Source: a virus
Length of the DNA stretch: 51,392 bases
Virus record (IMG/VR): IMGVR_UViG_3300032462_000009
Coordinates: 1 to 51,392 of that record
Direction: 5' to 3' (one strand)
This document shows positions 17,353 to 26,692 of the stretch, piece after piece. A program made the position numbers and the translations under genes. The notes beneath the pieces were generated by a model. The model searched no databases. It was not told the DNA's origin and saw nothing but the letters and a program-made list of their open reading frames with translations. Within the stretch, counting starts at the first letter, position 1. Each line of letters starts with the position of its first letter.

Positions 17353-17362
17353 TTTTTAATTT

Positions 17363-18097
17363 TTAAAAATTATTATCACTTTTTCTTACAATAAAATACT
17401 CACTCTCTACTCCATCAACTATAAATTCTAATTTCATTAGGCCTTTATTACTTATAAAAAGCTTACCTCCATTTGGGTTTTTATTAACATGGAGAATAGT
17501 TCTAAAAATTTCTGAATTAAAAGGGAGCCTAATGTTTAGTTCTTTAATTTTCCCTGTAACGGAATATGAAATTTTGTTATTATGCCCTTCTTCATCCCCA
17601 AAAATAAATTCACATACGTTATCCCCAACCAATGAAGTAGTAGTATGTATTAACATATTGTCAACTTCCCCTAAAGCGGCTTTAGCTTTAGTAAGATTTA
17701 AAACATCCTTTTCTTCTAGATTTAATTCTACTTCCCATTCAGGAATGTTAACAGTCCCCACTTTAGATATAAGTAGAGGTTCGGCTAAAGCATAAGTAAG
17801 ATTAAAATCTTGATCTGAAATATGGAGTTTAGTGAATTTAGATTGATGTTTTTCTAAATCCAAAGAAATATCTTGACTACATATAGATATCAAACCTGAT
17901 AGTTTTTTAGTATCAAATATAGCTAACTTACTATCAATCAAATTGAAATTGGGGCATTTAACCTTACCAATAACATCCCTTGTAGGGGTCATAAAGTCTA
18001 TATTAAGAGAATTATTCTTAATTTCCCACATTACAGATTCATTTATCTTTAAATAATACTTATCTATTATAGAAGAAAGTAGAGATTTATTTATCAT
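17363..18097 (-). CDS. Sliding clamp (T4 gp45-like), 244 aa
   Basis: Length and strand pattern fit a trimeric T4-type clamp; the tail SEYFIVRKSDNNF resembles the gp45 C-terminus, and YALAEPLLISK is plausible for an interdomain strand. It should hold the polymerase on DNA and may touch late transcription. Located directly after the polymerase genes, with its own promoter-like site. Identity by eye, hence moderate confidence. Confidence 0.75.
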   Translation of the reverse strand: MINKSLLSSIIDKYYLKINESVMWEIKNNSLNIDFMTPTRDVIGKVKCPNFNLIDSKLAIFDTKKLSGLISICSQDISLDLEKHQSKFTKLHISDQDFNLTYALAEPLLISKVGTVNIPEWEVELNLEEKDVLNLTKAKAALGEVDNMLIHTTTSLVGDNVCEFIFGDEEGHNNKISYSVTGKIKELNIRLPFNSEIFRTILHVNKNPNGGKLFISNKGLMKLEFIVDGVESEYFIVRKSDNNF

Positions 18098-18112
18098 ATC
18101 TTATATTATATT

Positions 18113-18144
18113 TAAATATAACATCTTATTTTACGTAAACCAAA
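18113..18144 (-). promoter_or_regulatory. Bacteroidota-type promoter
   Basis: Minus strand: TTTGG, 20-base spacer, -7 box TATATTTA preceded by ATGT; 16 bases upstream of the clamp ATG. Confidence 0.75.
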
Positions 18145-18145
18145 C

Positions 18146-19075
18146 TTAAAAATTAAAAAATATATCTATATGTTCGTTAGTATTAAAAACCCATTCTAGG
18201 TCACTATATAAACCTTCAAGTTTATTTAATAATATAGATTCAAATATTTTCTTTCTATTTACGTATGTTTCTATAAATGTTAAAATTTCAGGGGATATAT
18301 CATAATCCAAAAAAGCTATAGCCTCTATATGGTAAGGATTAGATTTTAAATAAACCCATTTTACTTTATCCCCAGGGGAAATAGTTTTGTGTTTTTTATT
18401 TAAATCCCAGAAATTTAATAAATCATTATGTCGGGCTACTGCTCTTACGGCGGCGGGCGTTCTTTTTTTTAATTTAGATAGAATTTCTCCTTTTTTAGGT
18501 TTTGAATCTAAGTATTTAGTGAGTGTTTTTACTGAAGTTGGATTACCTAATTTGTTAATAGATATCTCCCCATCTAATATTTGGTTTTTATATTTTTTAA
18601 TTCTCTTATCTATTTCATTTTGAGATTGGCCTTTTAATATATCGATTAAGGCTTCTCTAAAGAACTTACCAAAATCTGGAGGGAAATTTGCTTTTTTAAA
18701 TTCTAAACCTTTTATATCTAATTCATCAACATCTATCCCTTCCTTTTTAGTAATCCATTGAGCATATCTTCTAGTAGATCTAAAGTAAGCGGATCGAATT
18801 ACAGCTTCCGTTTTCATCTCTAATCTATGTTCTTCAACATTAAAACATTCCCGGGTTAAAGAATTATAAGATTCATTTATTATATCTTGATACTCAAGAG
18901 CTATTTTCTCTAAACGTTTATCTTTATCCTTTTCATCTAAGTTATCAAAATCAGGGTATAAATATCTTAGGAGGGGTTCTGCATGTACATAAATTGAGTC
19001 AGTGTCTGAGTAGATTACATAATTTTTTAAACTTGAAGGGCAAATAAATTCAGGGATTTCTTGTAAATGTTTCAT
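18146..19075 (-). CDS. Family-B DNA polymerase, C-terminal subunit (motif C and thumb), 309 aa
   Basis: Begins about 20 residues before motif C, IYSDTDSIYV (residues 21-30), which supplies catalytic aspartates. TEAVIRSAYFRSTRRYAQW corresponds to the KxY region, and the rest is thumb. Motifs A and B are in the upstream gene. The ATG lies two bases after that gene's TAA, in a different frame (-1), so translation is probably coupled. Both parts must join to make an active site. Confidence 0.85.
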   Translation of the reverse strand: MKHLQEIPEFICPSSLKNYVIYSDTDSIYVHAEPLLRYLYPDFDNLDEKDKDKRLEKIALEYQDIINESYNSLTRECFNVEEHRLEMKTEAVIRSAYFRSTRRYAQWITKKEGIDVDELDIKGLEFKKANFPPDFGKFFREALIDILKGQSQNEIDKRIKKYKNQILDGEISINKLGNPTSVKTLTKYLDSKPKKGEILSKLKKRTPAAVRAVARHNDLLNFWDLNKKHKTISPGDKVKWVYLKSNPYHIEAIAFLDYDISPEILTFIETYVNRKKIFESILLNKLEGLYSDLEWVFNTNEHIDIFFNF

Positions 19076-19077
19076 TT

Positions 19078-21897
19078 TTATGTTTTTATAACTTCATTCA
19101 TTCTCCTGTTGATGGTCAAAGCGGATTCTTGGATAATTCTGTGACCACTAAGTGTTATAGCTTCACTTAGAAGAGCATGGTTCATCCCATAACGGAAAGA
19201 AGGTTGACTAGTAGCACCATAAAGACTGTTCAGTAGAATCTTTACTGTATATTGGTACATATGATAAGTTTCAGCATCCACTTTGTTCCCGGATTTATAT
19301 GCTTCTTTCATTAAGGTTTTATATTTAACCCTTTCATTAAACCATTTTTTTAATATGATAGATAATACAGATTCTCTCTCTTTTGTAAAGAAAACACCAT
19401 TAGCGGAAATTGATAAATTTTGGGATACTATAAGGTTAATAAGATCCAAAACTTTTATTTCAGTTCTTTTCCCTTTATTATTTTCTATTATAAGTTTTTC
19501 TTTTGGATCTTTAAGTTTTAAATCATTTAACCCTAAACGATTATTTCTATCATCGGTATCAATGATCCTGCCTACCAAAGTTTCTTTCCCTATATTGAGG
19601 GTCATTATTATTTTAGGATATAGGGAAACTAAATCTTCATCATACACATATTTATAAATTCCGGCTTTAGGGCAAAACAAATAACCTCCAGCATAATCTT
19701 TTTTAGGTATTTGGTTTCTTTCTCTTGATGGAGGAATAATATTTTTATCTAAAAGGTAAGCTGAAATAGCTCCATCTTGAGTTTTAGTATTAGCATATAC
19801 TTCACTATAATTATGTTTTCCTTTATGGGATAGATTTTTAACTAAGGTTAAATAATTCCATTTGGGGTCTAATAAAACTAATATTTCCACGTCTCTGAAA
19901 CCATATTGGATAAAGGTTTCTATATCATTTTCATATAGTTCATCTAAGTTTCCGGCCTCAATCTTTTTTAGATTTACATATTTTTCCCCTATGTCATCTA
20001 ATTTAAAGGATATTTCATCCTCCCAACTGAATTTTTTATGTAACCTCATAAAATCTAAAGATTCAACTCCTACTATTTGGATATATTGATCATCATACCA
20101 AGGTGTTTCTCTTATTTTATTTATAGGAGAAAGATAAGATGTAATTTCCTCTCCTAATATTCTACACATTCTATAATAGGTATAAGGTACATCAAAGAAA
20201 TCACAGTTATGGGTTTTTACTCCTTCATAAGTAAAATAACTTGTTGAGGTAGTTATATCACACATATCTACCTCCTCCTTAGTATCTATAATTTCTCTTA
20301 CCCTAACTAGGACTTTATCTTTAAGAACATACTTTTTAGTATTACATGAGGGTTTGTTTTTAAATTCAAAATATTTTATTTTATTTTTTTGTTGGTTATT
20401 CTTGTACCCTCTCAAACATAAACCCTCAATGAAGGTTTTGTTATTGAAGATATTGGTGTATGGTATATTTAAATTATTCTCGGAAGATTCAATTGTAGAA
20501 TAAACACCATTCCATAATAACAACTCATGAAATTTATGGATGTTGTTTTCATAATTACAAAAAGATAAAAATTTATTATTAACACTACCATCCCCATCGA
20601 TACACCCTGAAAAGAATGATGAAAATTGTTTTTTAGAAAGTTTAGATAGTAAATTTATATTAAGTGATTTTTCATCATTCCCCCCATAAATTAACTTTTT
20701 TAATAACTTAAACTTACCATCATGTGAATTTTTACTAAACATTCTAAAATTATAATTAGGTTTAGCATTAGGGTAAAGTTTTGATATGGAGGGTTTTAAT
20801 TGATCAATATTCTCAATTTGGGATGATTCTCGCCTATAAATATTTGCTAGAGGTATAATATTTTCAATTAGCTCCTTACAACTATTAGATACACTAATAG
20901 AGTTAGTGTCACCCTTCCCTTCACTGTGATACCAACCATCAGTAAATATAAGACCTAACAGATATAAATCATCATTAGTTATAGGTACAGTATCTTTACC
21001 CCCTACTAAACTCATATTTTGATTATTGTTAGGATTATTACCTTTAATAACTTCTAGATATAAATCATTGTTATTACCTATCATATCCTTTACAGATTTA
21101 TCGGATACATTCTCTAGTATAGGGTTTAATGATTGATAGGTTGATGTTTTTTCATATACTGGGAAGATATGGTCTATACTACTTTTTATAGTGTTACCAT
21201 TTTCTAATAGAAGATTATATTGGTTCTTCATTTTTGATGATACATATCGAAGTACTCTGTTATCCACACCATGTAATGGGGTATTATTGGGTATATTTTC
21301 GATTTCTACAATTTCATCCTCTTTCCATATTCTGGATGTTTTTGGAATACAATTCCATCCTACTATTATGTCGGGATCTATCTCTCTGAACCTTTCTAAG
21401 AATATTAACAGGAGTTCTTTTTCCGTTCTGCAAGGTATTATTTCTTTATTTCTATGTTTGGTGTGGGCTACTTTACCTGTAGGGTCTAAGATTAATAGAC
21501 CCCACATATCTAGTTGTTTATCGTACCAAGCGATTTGGGTGATTTTTTTAGCTGCTTCTTTTATACTTTCAGGGGTTAGAGATTCTAACATCTCAGTTTC
21601 TATATCCCAAAAGAATTCTCTGTGGGTTTTAGAGGGTTCATCATTTATTCCATATTTTTCAATAAGGAATTTTTGGTGAGGGGTAATATCATGGAAATGT
21701 AGTCTTGGATTATCTTTATCCCATTCATTAACTTTTTTTAGAAATTCCCCATTTAACCCTCGATGAGTATGAATAGATTCAGAGCATTCTATAAAGGCCC
21801 AATTATTCCATTTTATTTTTTCATACCCTCGATCATCCCAAAGATGGATGAGACATTTATTGCCCCCTAACCCCTGGGAAAAACATTTCTTATACAT
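19078..21897 (-). CDS. Family-B DNA polymerase, N-terminal subunit with intein, 939 aa
   Basis: Exo I FFWDIETE (D98, E100); Exo II GWN-CDFFDVPY is interrupted by an intein at residues 183-564; Exo III YGFRDV (about 665-670); motif A DLVSLYPKI (755-763); motif B KILLNSLYGAT (886-896). The frame stops after NEVIKT, before motif C, which is in the next gene. After splicing the subunit is 557 residues. Replicative polymerase acting with the gp45-like clamp. The intein leaves Exo II broken unless it splices. Confidence 0.92.
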   Translation of the reverse strand: MYKKCFSQGLGGNKCLIHLWDDRGYEKIKWNNWAFIECSESIHTHRGLNGEFLKKVNEWDKDNPRLHFHDITPHQKFLIEKYGINDEPSKTHREFFWDIETEMLESLTPESIKEAAKKITQIAWYDKQLDMWGLLILDPTGKVAHTKHRNKEIIPCRTEKELLLIFLERFREIDPDIIVGWNCIPKTSRIWKEDEIVEIENIPNNTPLHGVDNRVLRYVSSKMKNQYNLLLENGNTIKSSIDHIFPVYEKTSTYQSLNPILENVSDKSVKDMIGNNNDLYLEVIKGNNPNNNQNMSLVGGKDTVPITNDDLYLLGLIFTDGWYHSEGKGDTNSISVSNSCKELIENIIPLANIYRRESSQIENIDQLKPSISKLYPNAKPNYNFRMFSKNSHDGKFKLLKKLIYGGNDEKSLNINLLSKLSKKQFSSFFSGCIDGDGSVNNKFLSFCNYENNIHKFHELLLWNGVYSTIESSENNLNIPYTNIFNNKTFIEGLCLRGYKNNQQKNKIKYFEFKNKPSCNTKKYVLKDKVLVRVREIIDTKEEVDMCDITTSTSYFTYEGVKTHNCDFFDVPYTYYRMCRILGEEITSYLSPINKIRETPWYDDQYIQIVGVESLDFMRLHKKFSWEDEISFKLDDIGEKYVNLKKIEAGNLDELYENDIETFIQYGFRDVEILVLLDPKWNYLTLVKNLSHKGKHNYSEVYANTKTQDGAISAYLLDKNIIPPSRERNQIPKKDYAGGYLFCPKAGIYKYVYDEDLVSLYPKIIMTLNIGKETLVGRIIDTDDRNNRLGLNDLKLKDPKEKLIIENNKGKRTEIKVLDLINLIVSQNLSISANGVFFTKERESVLSIILKKWFNERVKYKTLMKEAYKSGNKVDAETYHMYQYTVKILLNSLYGATSQPSFRYGMNHALLSEAITLSGHRIIQESALTINRRMNEVIKT
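20206..21351 (-). other. Intein with LAGLIDADG-type endonuclease domain, 382 aa
   Basis: First residue Cys183, last His563-Asn564, followed by Cys565 as +1 residue. The N-terminal splicing block has IKSSIDHIFPVY (block B His); block F has VDMCDITTSTSYFTYEG before VKTHN. In between, two dodecapeptide-like motifs, LLGLIFTDGWY (313-323) and FFSGCIDGDGSV (428-439), mark a homing endonuclease. Removing it joins GWN to CDFFDVPY and rebuilds Exo II. Confidence 0.93.
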
Positions 21898-21909
21898 GTA
21901 AATAGATTT

Positions 21910-22452
21910 TTATTTTTTACAAGAATCAATTTCGTCTTGGGTAAAGAATTTTTTCAAGTCAGGGGAGAAATAATTAATAGATTTCATTACCTTCATATCG
22001 TGAGTTCTGAAGACTACATATCCATAATCTGTTTTAACATAACGGCAAGGTGTTCCTTGTTGTAATGATCTTACTCTAACGGTTTCTTCAGCTTCATATA
22101 ATGTATTGCATATTTTGGATAAATTAGAAGCTTGAACTTCAGCATATCCCGCTTCAATTTTATCCTTTAAACCAAAAACTAAAGCACCATTCCCTAACCC
22201 TACATAAACTATATCTAATATCCCATCAAATATTTTTACTATATCCTTTTCATCAACTGCTTCTTTTAATTCATCTAACTCCTCTTGAATAAAATCAATT
22301 ACAAATTTGGCATCCTTAAGGTCAATGGTAGGGGTTGTTCTGTTTTGCCAACTCTTATTCATAAGTTCATTAAACTCTTCTACTTCCGAAATGAAAGGTA
22401 TCTTATTTTTCATATTTATTTCGATATTTGTTTTGGTATTTGTTTTTAACAT
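21910..22452 (-). CDS. MazG-like NTP pyrophosphohydrolase, 180 aa
   Basis: FIQEELDELKEAVDEKD then IFDGILDIVYVGLG matches the ExxE...ExxD metal-binding helices of all-alpha NTP pyrophosphatases (MazG/HisE type), which clear abnormal or excess NTPs. The C-terminal 60 residues (GTPCRYVKTDYGYVVFRTHD) are an extra beta part seen in phage and cyanobacterial members. Met14 (22413) is an alternative start since the first 13 residues are low-complexity. Confidence 0.75.
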   Translation of the reverse strand: MLKTNTKTNIEINMKNKIPFISEVEEFNELMNKSWQNRTTPTIDLKDAKFVIDFIQEELDELKEAVDEKDIVKIFDGILDIVYVGLGNGALVFGLKDKIEAGYAEVQASNLSKICNTLYEAEETVRVRSLQQGTPCRYVKTDYGYVVFRTHDMKVMKSINYFSPDLKKFFTQDEIDSCKK

Positions 22453-22493
22453 ATTGAAATTTATTATCCATTTTAATATTCTCGTCTTTCAAC

Positions 22494-22525
22494 ATAATAT
22501 ACATTTTCTTTTTGTAAATTCCAAA
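22494..22525 (-). promoter_or_regulatory. Bacteroidota-type promoter
   Basis: Minus strand: TTTGG, 20-base spacer, -7 box TATATTAT; 41 bases upstream of the MazG-like ATG. Confidence 0.5.
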
Positions 22526-22584
22526 TTATTTTTTTTGATATTCCTAGATATAACACTTTTTATATAAGAATACAAATACAGGAA

Positions 22585-23349
22585 TTATCTTGAGGGAGAT
22601 ATTTTCAACATATCAAAAACTTCTTGTTTAGCTGTTTTATTATGGTCTAAAAACACACCACTCCCACAACTGGTTATCATAGAACTATTAATATCACGAA
22701 CTCCCCTACATTTCACACAATTATGAGAATTTTCCATTATTACTAAGGTACCCAAATTATTCTCACAAATTTTATCTATTGCTTTTTGTATCGCTAGTGT
22801 TAAGTCTTCTTGAATACATCCACGAGAGGCAAAATAACTACAAATTCTATTAAGTTTACTTAAACCAATCACCCTATTATCTTCCCCCCCGGGGATATAA
22901 GCGATATGACAATACCCAATTACACTTTCATGATGATGAGAACATTTACTATAAATACCAATATTTTTTTCTAAAATTATACCTGTATAATTACTAGGGA
23001 AACTTGAGATATCACTTAAAAGGTTATATCTTCCCTTAAAAGCATCTTCAACATAAGCTTTGCTTACACGATGTGGGGTGTTATCAGAATTGGGGTCATT
23101 TTCCCAATCTACCCCAAGTGCTGTTAAGAACTTACCATAATGTTTGGCAGCCTCATTTATTATTTCCTCCTTCTCTTTTTGATTTAAAGAACGACATTCT
23201 CCACTCTCAAGCAAATTATGGAGTTGTGTAGAAATACCATTAGCATATCCGGCTTTGGCAATTTCTAACTCTTGACTGGAGATAGTTTTTTTGGTACTTC
23301 CTTCTACACCATTTGCCTTTTTAAGTAATTCAATTTCGTTTTTAATCAT
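22585..23349 (-). CDS. folE: GTP cyclohydrolase I, 254 aa
   Basis: CSHHHESVIGYCHIAYIPGG, GLSKLNRI, RGCIQEDLT and HNCVKCRGVRD carry the zinc (Cys, His, Cys) and catalytic residues of FolE. It converts GTP to dihydroneopterin triphosphate, first step of the 7-deazaguanine route and of folate. With QueD, QueE, QueC here, the deazaguanine route is the natural reading. A strong AAAGGAG sits upstream of the ATG. Confidence 0.93.
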   Translation of the reverse strand: MIKNEIELLKKANGVEGSTKKTISSQELEIAKAGYANGISTQLHNLLESGECRSLNQKEKEEIINEAAKHYGKFLTALGVDWENDPNSDNTPHRVSKAYVEDAFKGRYNLLSDISSFPSNYTGIILEKNIGIYSKCSHHHESVIGYCHIAYIPGGEDNRVIGLSKLNRICSYFASRGCIQEDLTLAIQKAIDKICENNLGTLVIMENSHNCVKCRGVRDINSSMITSCGSGVFLDHNKTAKQEVFDMLKISPSR

Positions 23350-23383
23350 AATTTTATTCTCCTTTTATGTTTATTTATTTGTA

Positions 23384-23415
23384 TTAATATATGAATTTTA
23401 TTTACAAAGGCCAAA
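23384..23415 (-). promoter_or_regulatory. Bacteroidota-type promoter
   Basis: Minus strand: TTTGG, 20-base spacer, -7 box TATATTAA; 34 bases upstream of the folE ATG. Confidence 0.5.
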
Positions 23416-23454
23416 GTAATGGTGAATTTATATTATGTTTAATTTATTGGGATA

Positions 23455-24000
23455 TTACATCACCGCATATCTTAATAATCCTCCTCTGAATCCTGTCTGT
23501 AGGTATTCCTCAGGATTACTTAGTACCTTTTCTAACATATCACGAATCATTTGTTTTTCCTGTTCATAGGTAAGTGGGGGTGTATCTATGTATTGTGTGA
23601 TAGAGGGTGACCATGTTAGAGTAATACTCTTCGAAGGTTCATATGTTTTTGGGTTATAAGTAATAGGTGAAATTACACACCCATCTTTAACTGGAGTGTG
23701 GATATCTAATGGTGAATACATTTTTGGGGTAAACGATATGGTGTAAACATATCCTACTTTATTTTTGTAGGTTGGGTTTTCTGAATCTGATAGAATTGTT
23801 TCGTCAGCAACCAATAAGGTAATACCATCCTCCAATAATACCGAAGGGGCAGACATCCAAATGATTTTTTCAAACTCAAAATGATTAATGAGTTCGGTTT
23901 CTGCTAGAATACGTTGTTCTTCCGTTAAGTTGTGAATACCCATTACCTCATAAGGTTCATTAAGTATGGATAATAATTTTTGAGTTATACTTACTTTCAT
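23455..24000 (-). CDS. Hypothetical protein, paralogue of 28709-29254, 181 aa
   Basis: Shares with the 28.7 kb gene NLTEEQ, HFEF-KI-WM, NPTYK-KVGY-YT, FTPKMY, TPVKDGC, SITLTWSP and KQMIRDMLEKVL-NPEEY; over half the residues match by eye and lengths are equal. Same fold, unknown role. Sits between folE and the queE/queD genes. Probably a duplicate within this early region. Confidence 0.75.
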   Translation of the reverse strand: MKVSITQKLLSILNEPYEVMGIHNLTEEQRILAETELINHFEFEKIIWMSAPSVLLEDGITLLVADETILSDSENPTYKNKVGYVYTISFTPKMYSPLDIHTPVKDGCVISPITYNPKTYEPSKSITLTWSPSITQYIDTPPLTYEQEKQMIRDMLEKVLSNPEEYLQTGFRGGLLRYAVM

Positions 24001-24007
24001 TTTTCTT

Positions 24008-24230
24008 TTATTTATTTATGTATTTTTCTATTTTATCCAACAATTCTAGTACTTCATCAGGTTCCATTGTTATAGCACAACAAAGGTTTATATTTTCTTT
24101 TATTTTATCTAAGATATGAAGTATTTCTTGTTTATCCAAAATATTTTTTATTTTTAACCCATCCCTGATTATGCCCTTCAATTCTTCATATTTAATTTGG
24201 AAGTTCTACAACTAAAAGAGGTTTTGTCAT
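24008..24230 (-). pseudogene. Frameshifted small gene
   Basis: From the ATG at 24230 the frame reads MTKPLLVVELPN and stops. A second frame continues with FQIKYEELKGIIRDGLK...CCAITMEPDEVLELLDKIE to a stop at 24008. Removing one base near CTTCC would join them to a protein of about 73 residues. Could be a true pseudogene, a frameshift, or a sequence error. If the downstream part is made alone it needs a TTG start. Confidence 0.45.
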
Positions 24231-24252
24231 TTTATTTTATATTAATTCATCA

Positions 24253-25149
24253 TCAAACCTCTCTCATCTCATCGAATGCAATTATATGTGGGCGAGGTGA
24301 GAATTTATATCCTCTATCCTTACACATATTCATTACAGGACCATAACTTTCAATTAATTGTTCTCTAGTAGCTCCGGCGGGCATCATCCATGTCTTAGAC
24401 TTAACCATATTATGAATTCCTTCAAGATCAAACCTAACATAAGAATTAATATATTTGGGGGATGATAAGAGGCCGGTAGATAACCTTTCTAAAAAATCTT
24501 CAACTTCTCCCATTATCGTGAGGTCCTTATCAATTACGGGCTTTATATGGTAATCGTGATGGTAGTTGATAGAATCGATTATATTCGCGTAATTTAGACG
24601 GAACTTATTATGTTGTTTAACCATCCTTTCATCTACTATAGCCCCCAATGGAGTTTTTTCTCCTTTTATAGGTATAGAATTAGAAAATTTAGGACTAATA
24701 GATAATAAGTTTATAGGGTGATCTGTTTCTAGGAAATGAGACCCTTCAGTTTCCATAGTTATAAATATTTTGTTTTGGTAAGCAAAATGAGTAAGTTCAT
24801 TTACTAAGGAAGGATGCATTGAAGGTGAACCTCCAGTTAACATCATCTCTTTTATATGAGGGTTAGATTTATACATATCAATTATTGATTGAAAATTATG
24901 CGTACCCTTTTCTGGGTGGATAGAGGTATACCAGCTATCGCACCATCCACCTTCCCCAAAAAAACATCTGTGGGTGCATCCAGTGGTTCTGATTACTATG
25001 GTAGGATAACCTGCTCTAGACCCTTCTGACTGGATTGCTGTGTAAACTTCTAAGATAGGTAAAACCTTATCATAATCTTCTATACGGTCTAATTTTTTAT
25101 GTTCCATAATTTTTCTGATATTTTCTTCTGGGATTTCAATTTTCTTCAT
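24253..25149 (-). CDS. queE: 7-carboxy-7-deazaguanine synthase-like radical SAM enzyme, 298 aa
   Basis: TTGCTHRCFFGEGGWCD carries three cysteines for the 4Fe-4S cluster, with a longer gap before the third than in usual CxxxCxxC. MLTGGSPSMHPSL is the GGxP-like motif and METEGSHFLE a later one. It should convert 6-carboxytetrahydropterin to 7-carboxy-7-deazaguanine. The ATG at 25149 (MKKIEIPEEN) is preferred to 25212; it overlaps the queD end by 14 bases. Confidence 0.85.
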   Translation of the reverse strand: MKKIEIPEENIRKIMEHKKLDRIEDYDKVLPILEVYTAIQSEGSRAGYPTIVIRTTGCTHRCFFGEGGWCDSWYTSIHPEKGTHNFQSIIDMYKSNPHIKEMMLTGGSPSMHPSLVNELTHFAYQNKIFITMETEGSHFLETDHPINLLSISPKFSNSIPIKGEKTPLGAIVDERMVKQHNKFRLNYANIIDSINYHHDYHIKPVIDKDLTIMGEVEDFLERLSTGLLSSPKYINSYVRFDLEGIHNMVKSKTWMMPAGATREQLIESYGPVMNMCKDRGYKFSPRPHIIAFDEMREV

Positions 25150-25615
25150 ATATCCCTGAATTTTTGCTGTTTTCGAATACTTCCACTTTAATAGCTTTAC
25201 ATCTATTAGCATCTATTTTTGAAAAAACATCATTGAATTTTTCTAATATAAATTTAGCTAAATATTCGGCACCCATCTTTTCCATAAAATGCACTTTACA
25301 TATTCCTTCCATAGCCATAGTTTCGAATAAATCCCTATAAGGATCATCTTTTTCAACTAGTAAAGTATGGTCCAATAAACCATCTAACCAATTTTTTAAA
25401 CCATTACCTTCAGGTTGAGCCTTAAATGAACCAAAATCAACTATCCAATTCATAGAGTCAAGCTGTTTATCTATTTCAGGTTCATTAGAAGCAAACCAAA
25501 CCTTCACCTCAAAGGAGTACCCATGAAGCAATTGACAATGTGAATGTTTGGCCTTCCATTGTCTTATAGCTATTGAAAAATTATCGAATTTCTTAGTTGA
25601 AATATATCTTGGCAT
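25136..25615 (-). CDS. queD: QueD-like 6-carboxytetrahydropterin synthase, 159 aa
   Basis: HSHCQLLHGYSFEVKVWF contains the catalytic Cys and part of the zinc site; NWIVDFGSFK and DHTLLVEKDDP match later conserved parts. Compared with the textbook enzyme, the first zinc His seems to be Ile (FSIAI) and HGH is HGY, so it belongs to a divergent phage-type subfamily. Makes the substrate for QueE. Overlaps queE. Confidence 0.8.
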   Translation of the reverse strand: MPRYISTKKFDNFSIAIRQWKAKHSHCQLLHGYSFEVKVWFASNEPEIDKQLDSMNWIVDFGSFKAQPEGNGLKNWLDGLLDHTLLVEKDDPYRDLFETMAMEGICKVHFMEKMGAEYLAKFILEKFNDVFSKIDANRCKAIKVEVFENSKNSGIYEEN

Positions 25616-25633
25616 TTGTTTTGTTTTTAAATA

Positions 25634-25819
25634 TTAATATGTTATAGTGAAAGGATTATAAGGATTAGTAGGAGGATTATAAGGGATATTATAAGGATAA
25701 AAGAGATTTATCCTACTAGATTCGATTTCAGCTTTCAACAATATAACAGCCTCTTGAGGTGTTATAGAGTTTTGTTTAAGTAGTTTTTCTACTATGGAAG
25801 TTATTGTATCATTATTCAT
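25634..25819 (-). CDS. Small hypothetical protein, 61 aa
   Basis: N-terminal helical part (SIVEKLLKQNSITPQEAVIL) followed by a Pro/Tyr/Asn-rich tail (YPYNIPYNPPTNPYNPF). No family recognised. Overlaps the stop of the UvrB-like N-half by eight bases. Confidence 0.6.
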   Translation of the reverse strand: MNNDTITSIVEKLLKQNSITPQEAVILLKAEIESSRINLFYPYNIPYNPPTNPYNPFTITY

Positions 25820-26669
25820 TGTTGTAAAAATTTAATACATTGTTTTTGATAACATTACTTATATAAAATCCTTTATCTACTAACTTTGTTGATCTAGCTT
25901 TATTAGCACTAGGTAACGCCTTTAATTGTAATAATGTTAAATGGGATTCATCAATAAATAAATTTGGTTTGGATTTTTTGAAATAATCTGTTAAATAAAA
26001 ATCTCCTAATTTTTCCCCTAAAAGTGCAATCACATCAGTATTGTAATATTCACTATCTGAAGGTAACAACATATTAATGGTATGATCTATATGATTTTCT
26101 AATCGTTCAGCTTCTTCCAATCTACCTTCCCTATTAAAATCTCTAACTTGTTTAACCATCTCTTCATTCAATCTCCTGATGATGAAACTTTTATGTTCAG
26201 TAATTAACTCTGGCAATTGTTTTTCAAAAGTTGGAAATAAAATAGTACTGGAGCATATTAAAATAGCTTTATCGGAATAATCTAAGAAATCTTTAACTGC
26301 GTAACGTAAATCCTTATTTTCTTGATTAACAACTACTGTACCTCCTACTTTCTTATTAAGAATGTTGTGAAAATATGGTGGTATATAAATATCATAGTTA
26401 GATACATAATATCCAACAAAGTTATCGGGGAACATTGCTACTAATTCATTATATAGCTGATATGCTAATACCTTATTAGGTGCTAAAACACTCGCGGGTT
26501 TATTTTCTCTATCGATAACATTCCCTAATACAAATGTTTTTCCTGAACCTGTTATTCCTTTTAAAGTTTGTTGTTTGTACTTACCAATTCCATCTAATAA
26601 ACCATCAATTGAATTATATTGATCTTTAGTAGGAGTGAAATCGGATTTTAAATTAAATCCATTTTGCAT
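25812..26669 (-). CDS. UvrB-like helicase, N-terminal half, 285 aa
   Basis: Walker A GITGSGKT (38-45), VLAPNKVLAYQLYNEL (motif Ia), YYVSNYDIYIPPYF (88-100, the UvrB beta-hairpin region), and FIDESH (238-243, motif II) follow UvrB closely. It stops at VIKNNVLNFYNNE, where UvrB would continue into the second helicase domain. That domain (SAT, motifs IV-VI) is encoded at 29878-30722, upstream in transcription order. Preceded by a promoter-like site and a shared early leader. Confidence 0.85.
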   Translation of the reverse strand: MQNGFNLKSDFTPTKDQYNSIDGLLDGIGKYKQQTLKGITGSGKTFVLGNVIDRENKPASVLAPNKVLAYQLYNELVAMFPDNFVGYYVSNYDIYIPPYFHNILNKKVGGTVVVNQENKDLRYAVKDFLDYSDKAILICSSTILFPTFEKQLPELITEHKSFIIRRLNEEMVKQVRDFNREGRLEEAERLENHIDHTINMLLPSDSEYYNTDVIALLGEKLGDFYLTDYFKKSKPNLFIDESHLTLLQLKALPSANKARSTKLVDKGFYISNVIKNNVLNFYNNE

Positions 26670-26692
26670 AACTCTTATTTTTAAATTAACGT

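Noticed and set aside
19060-19100. Programmed -1 frameshift joining the two polymerase genes
   Set aside because: No good slippery heptamer precedes the stop, and the second gene has an ATG right there; kept only as a remote option.
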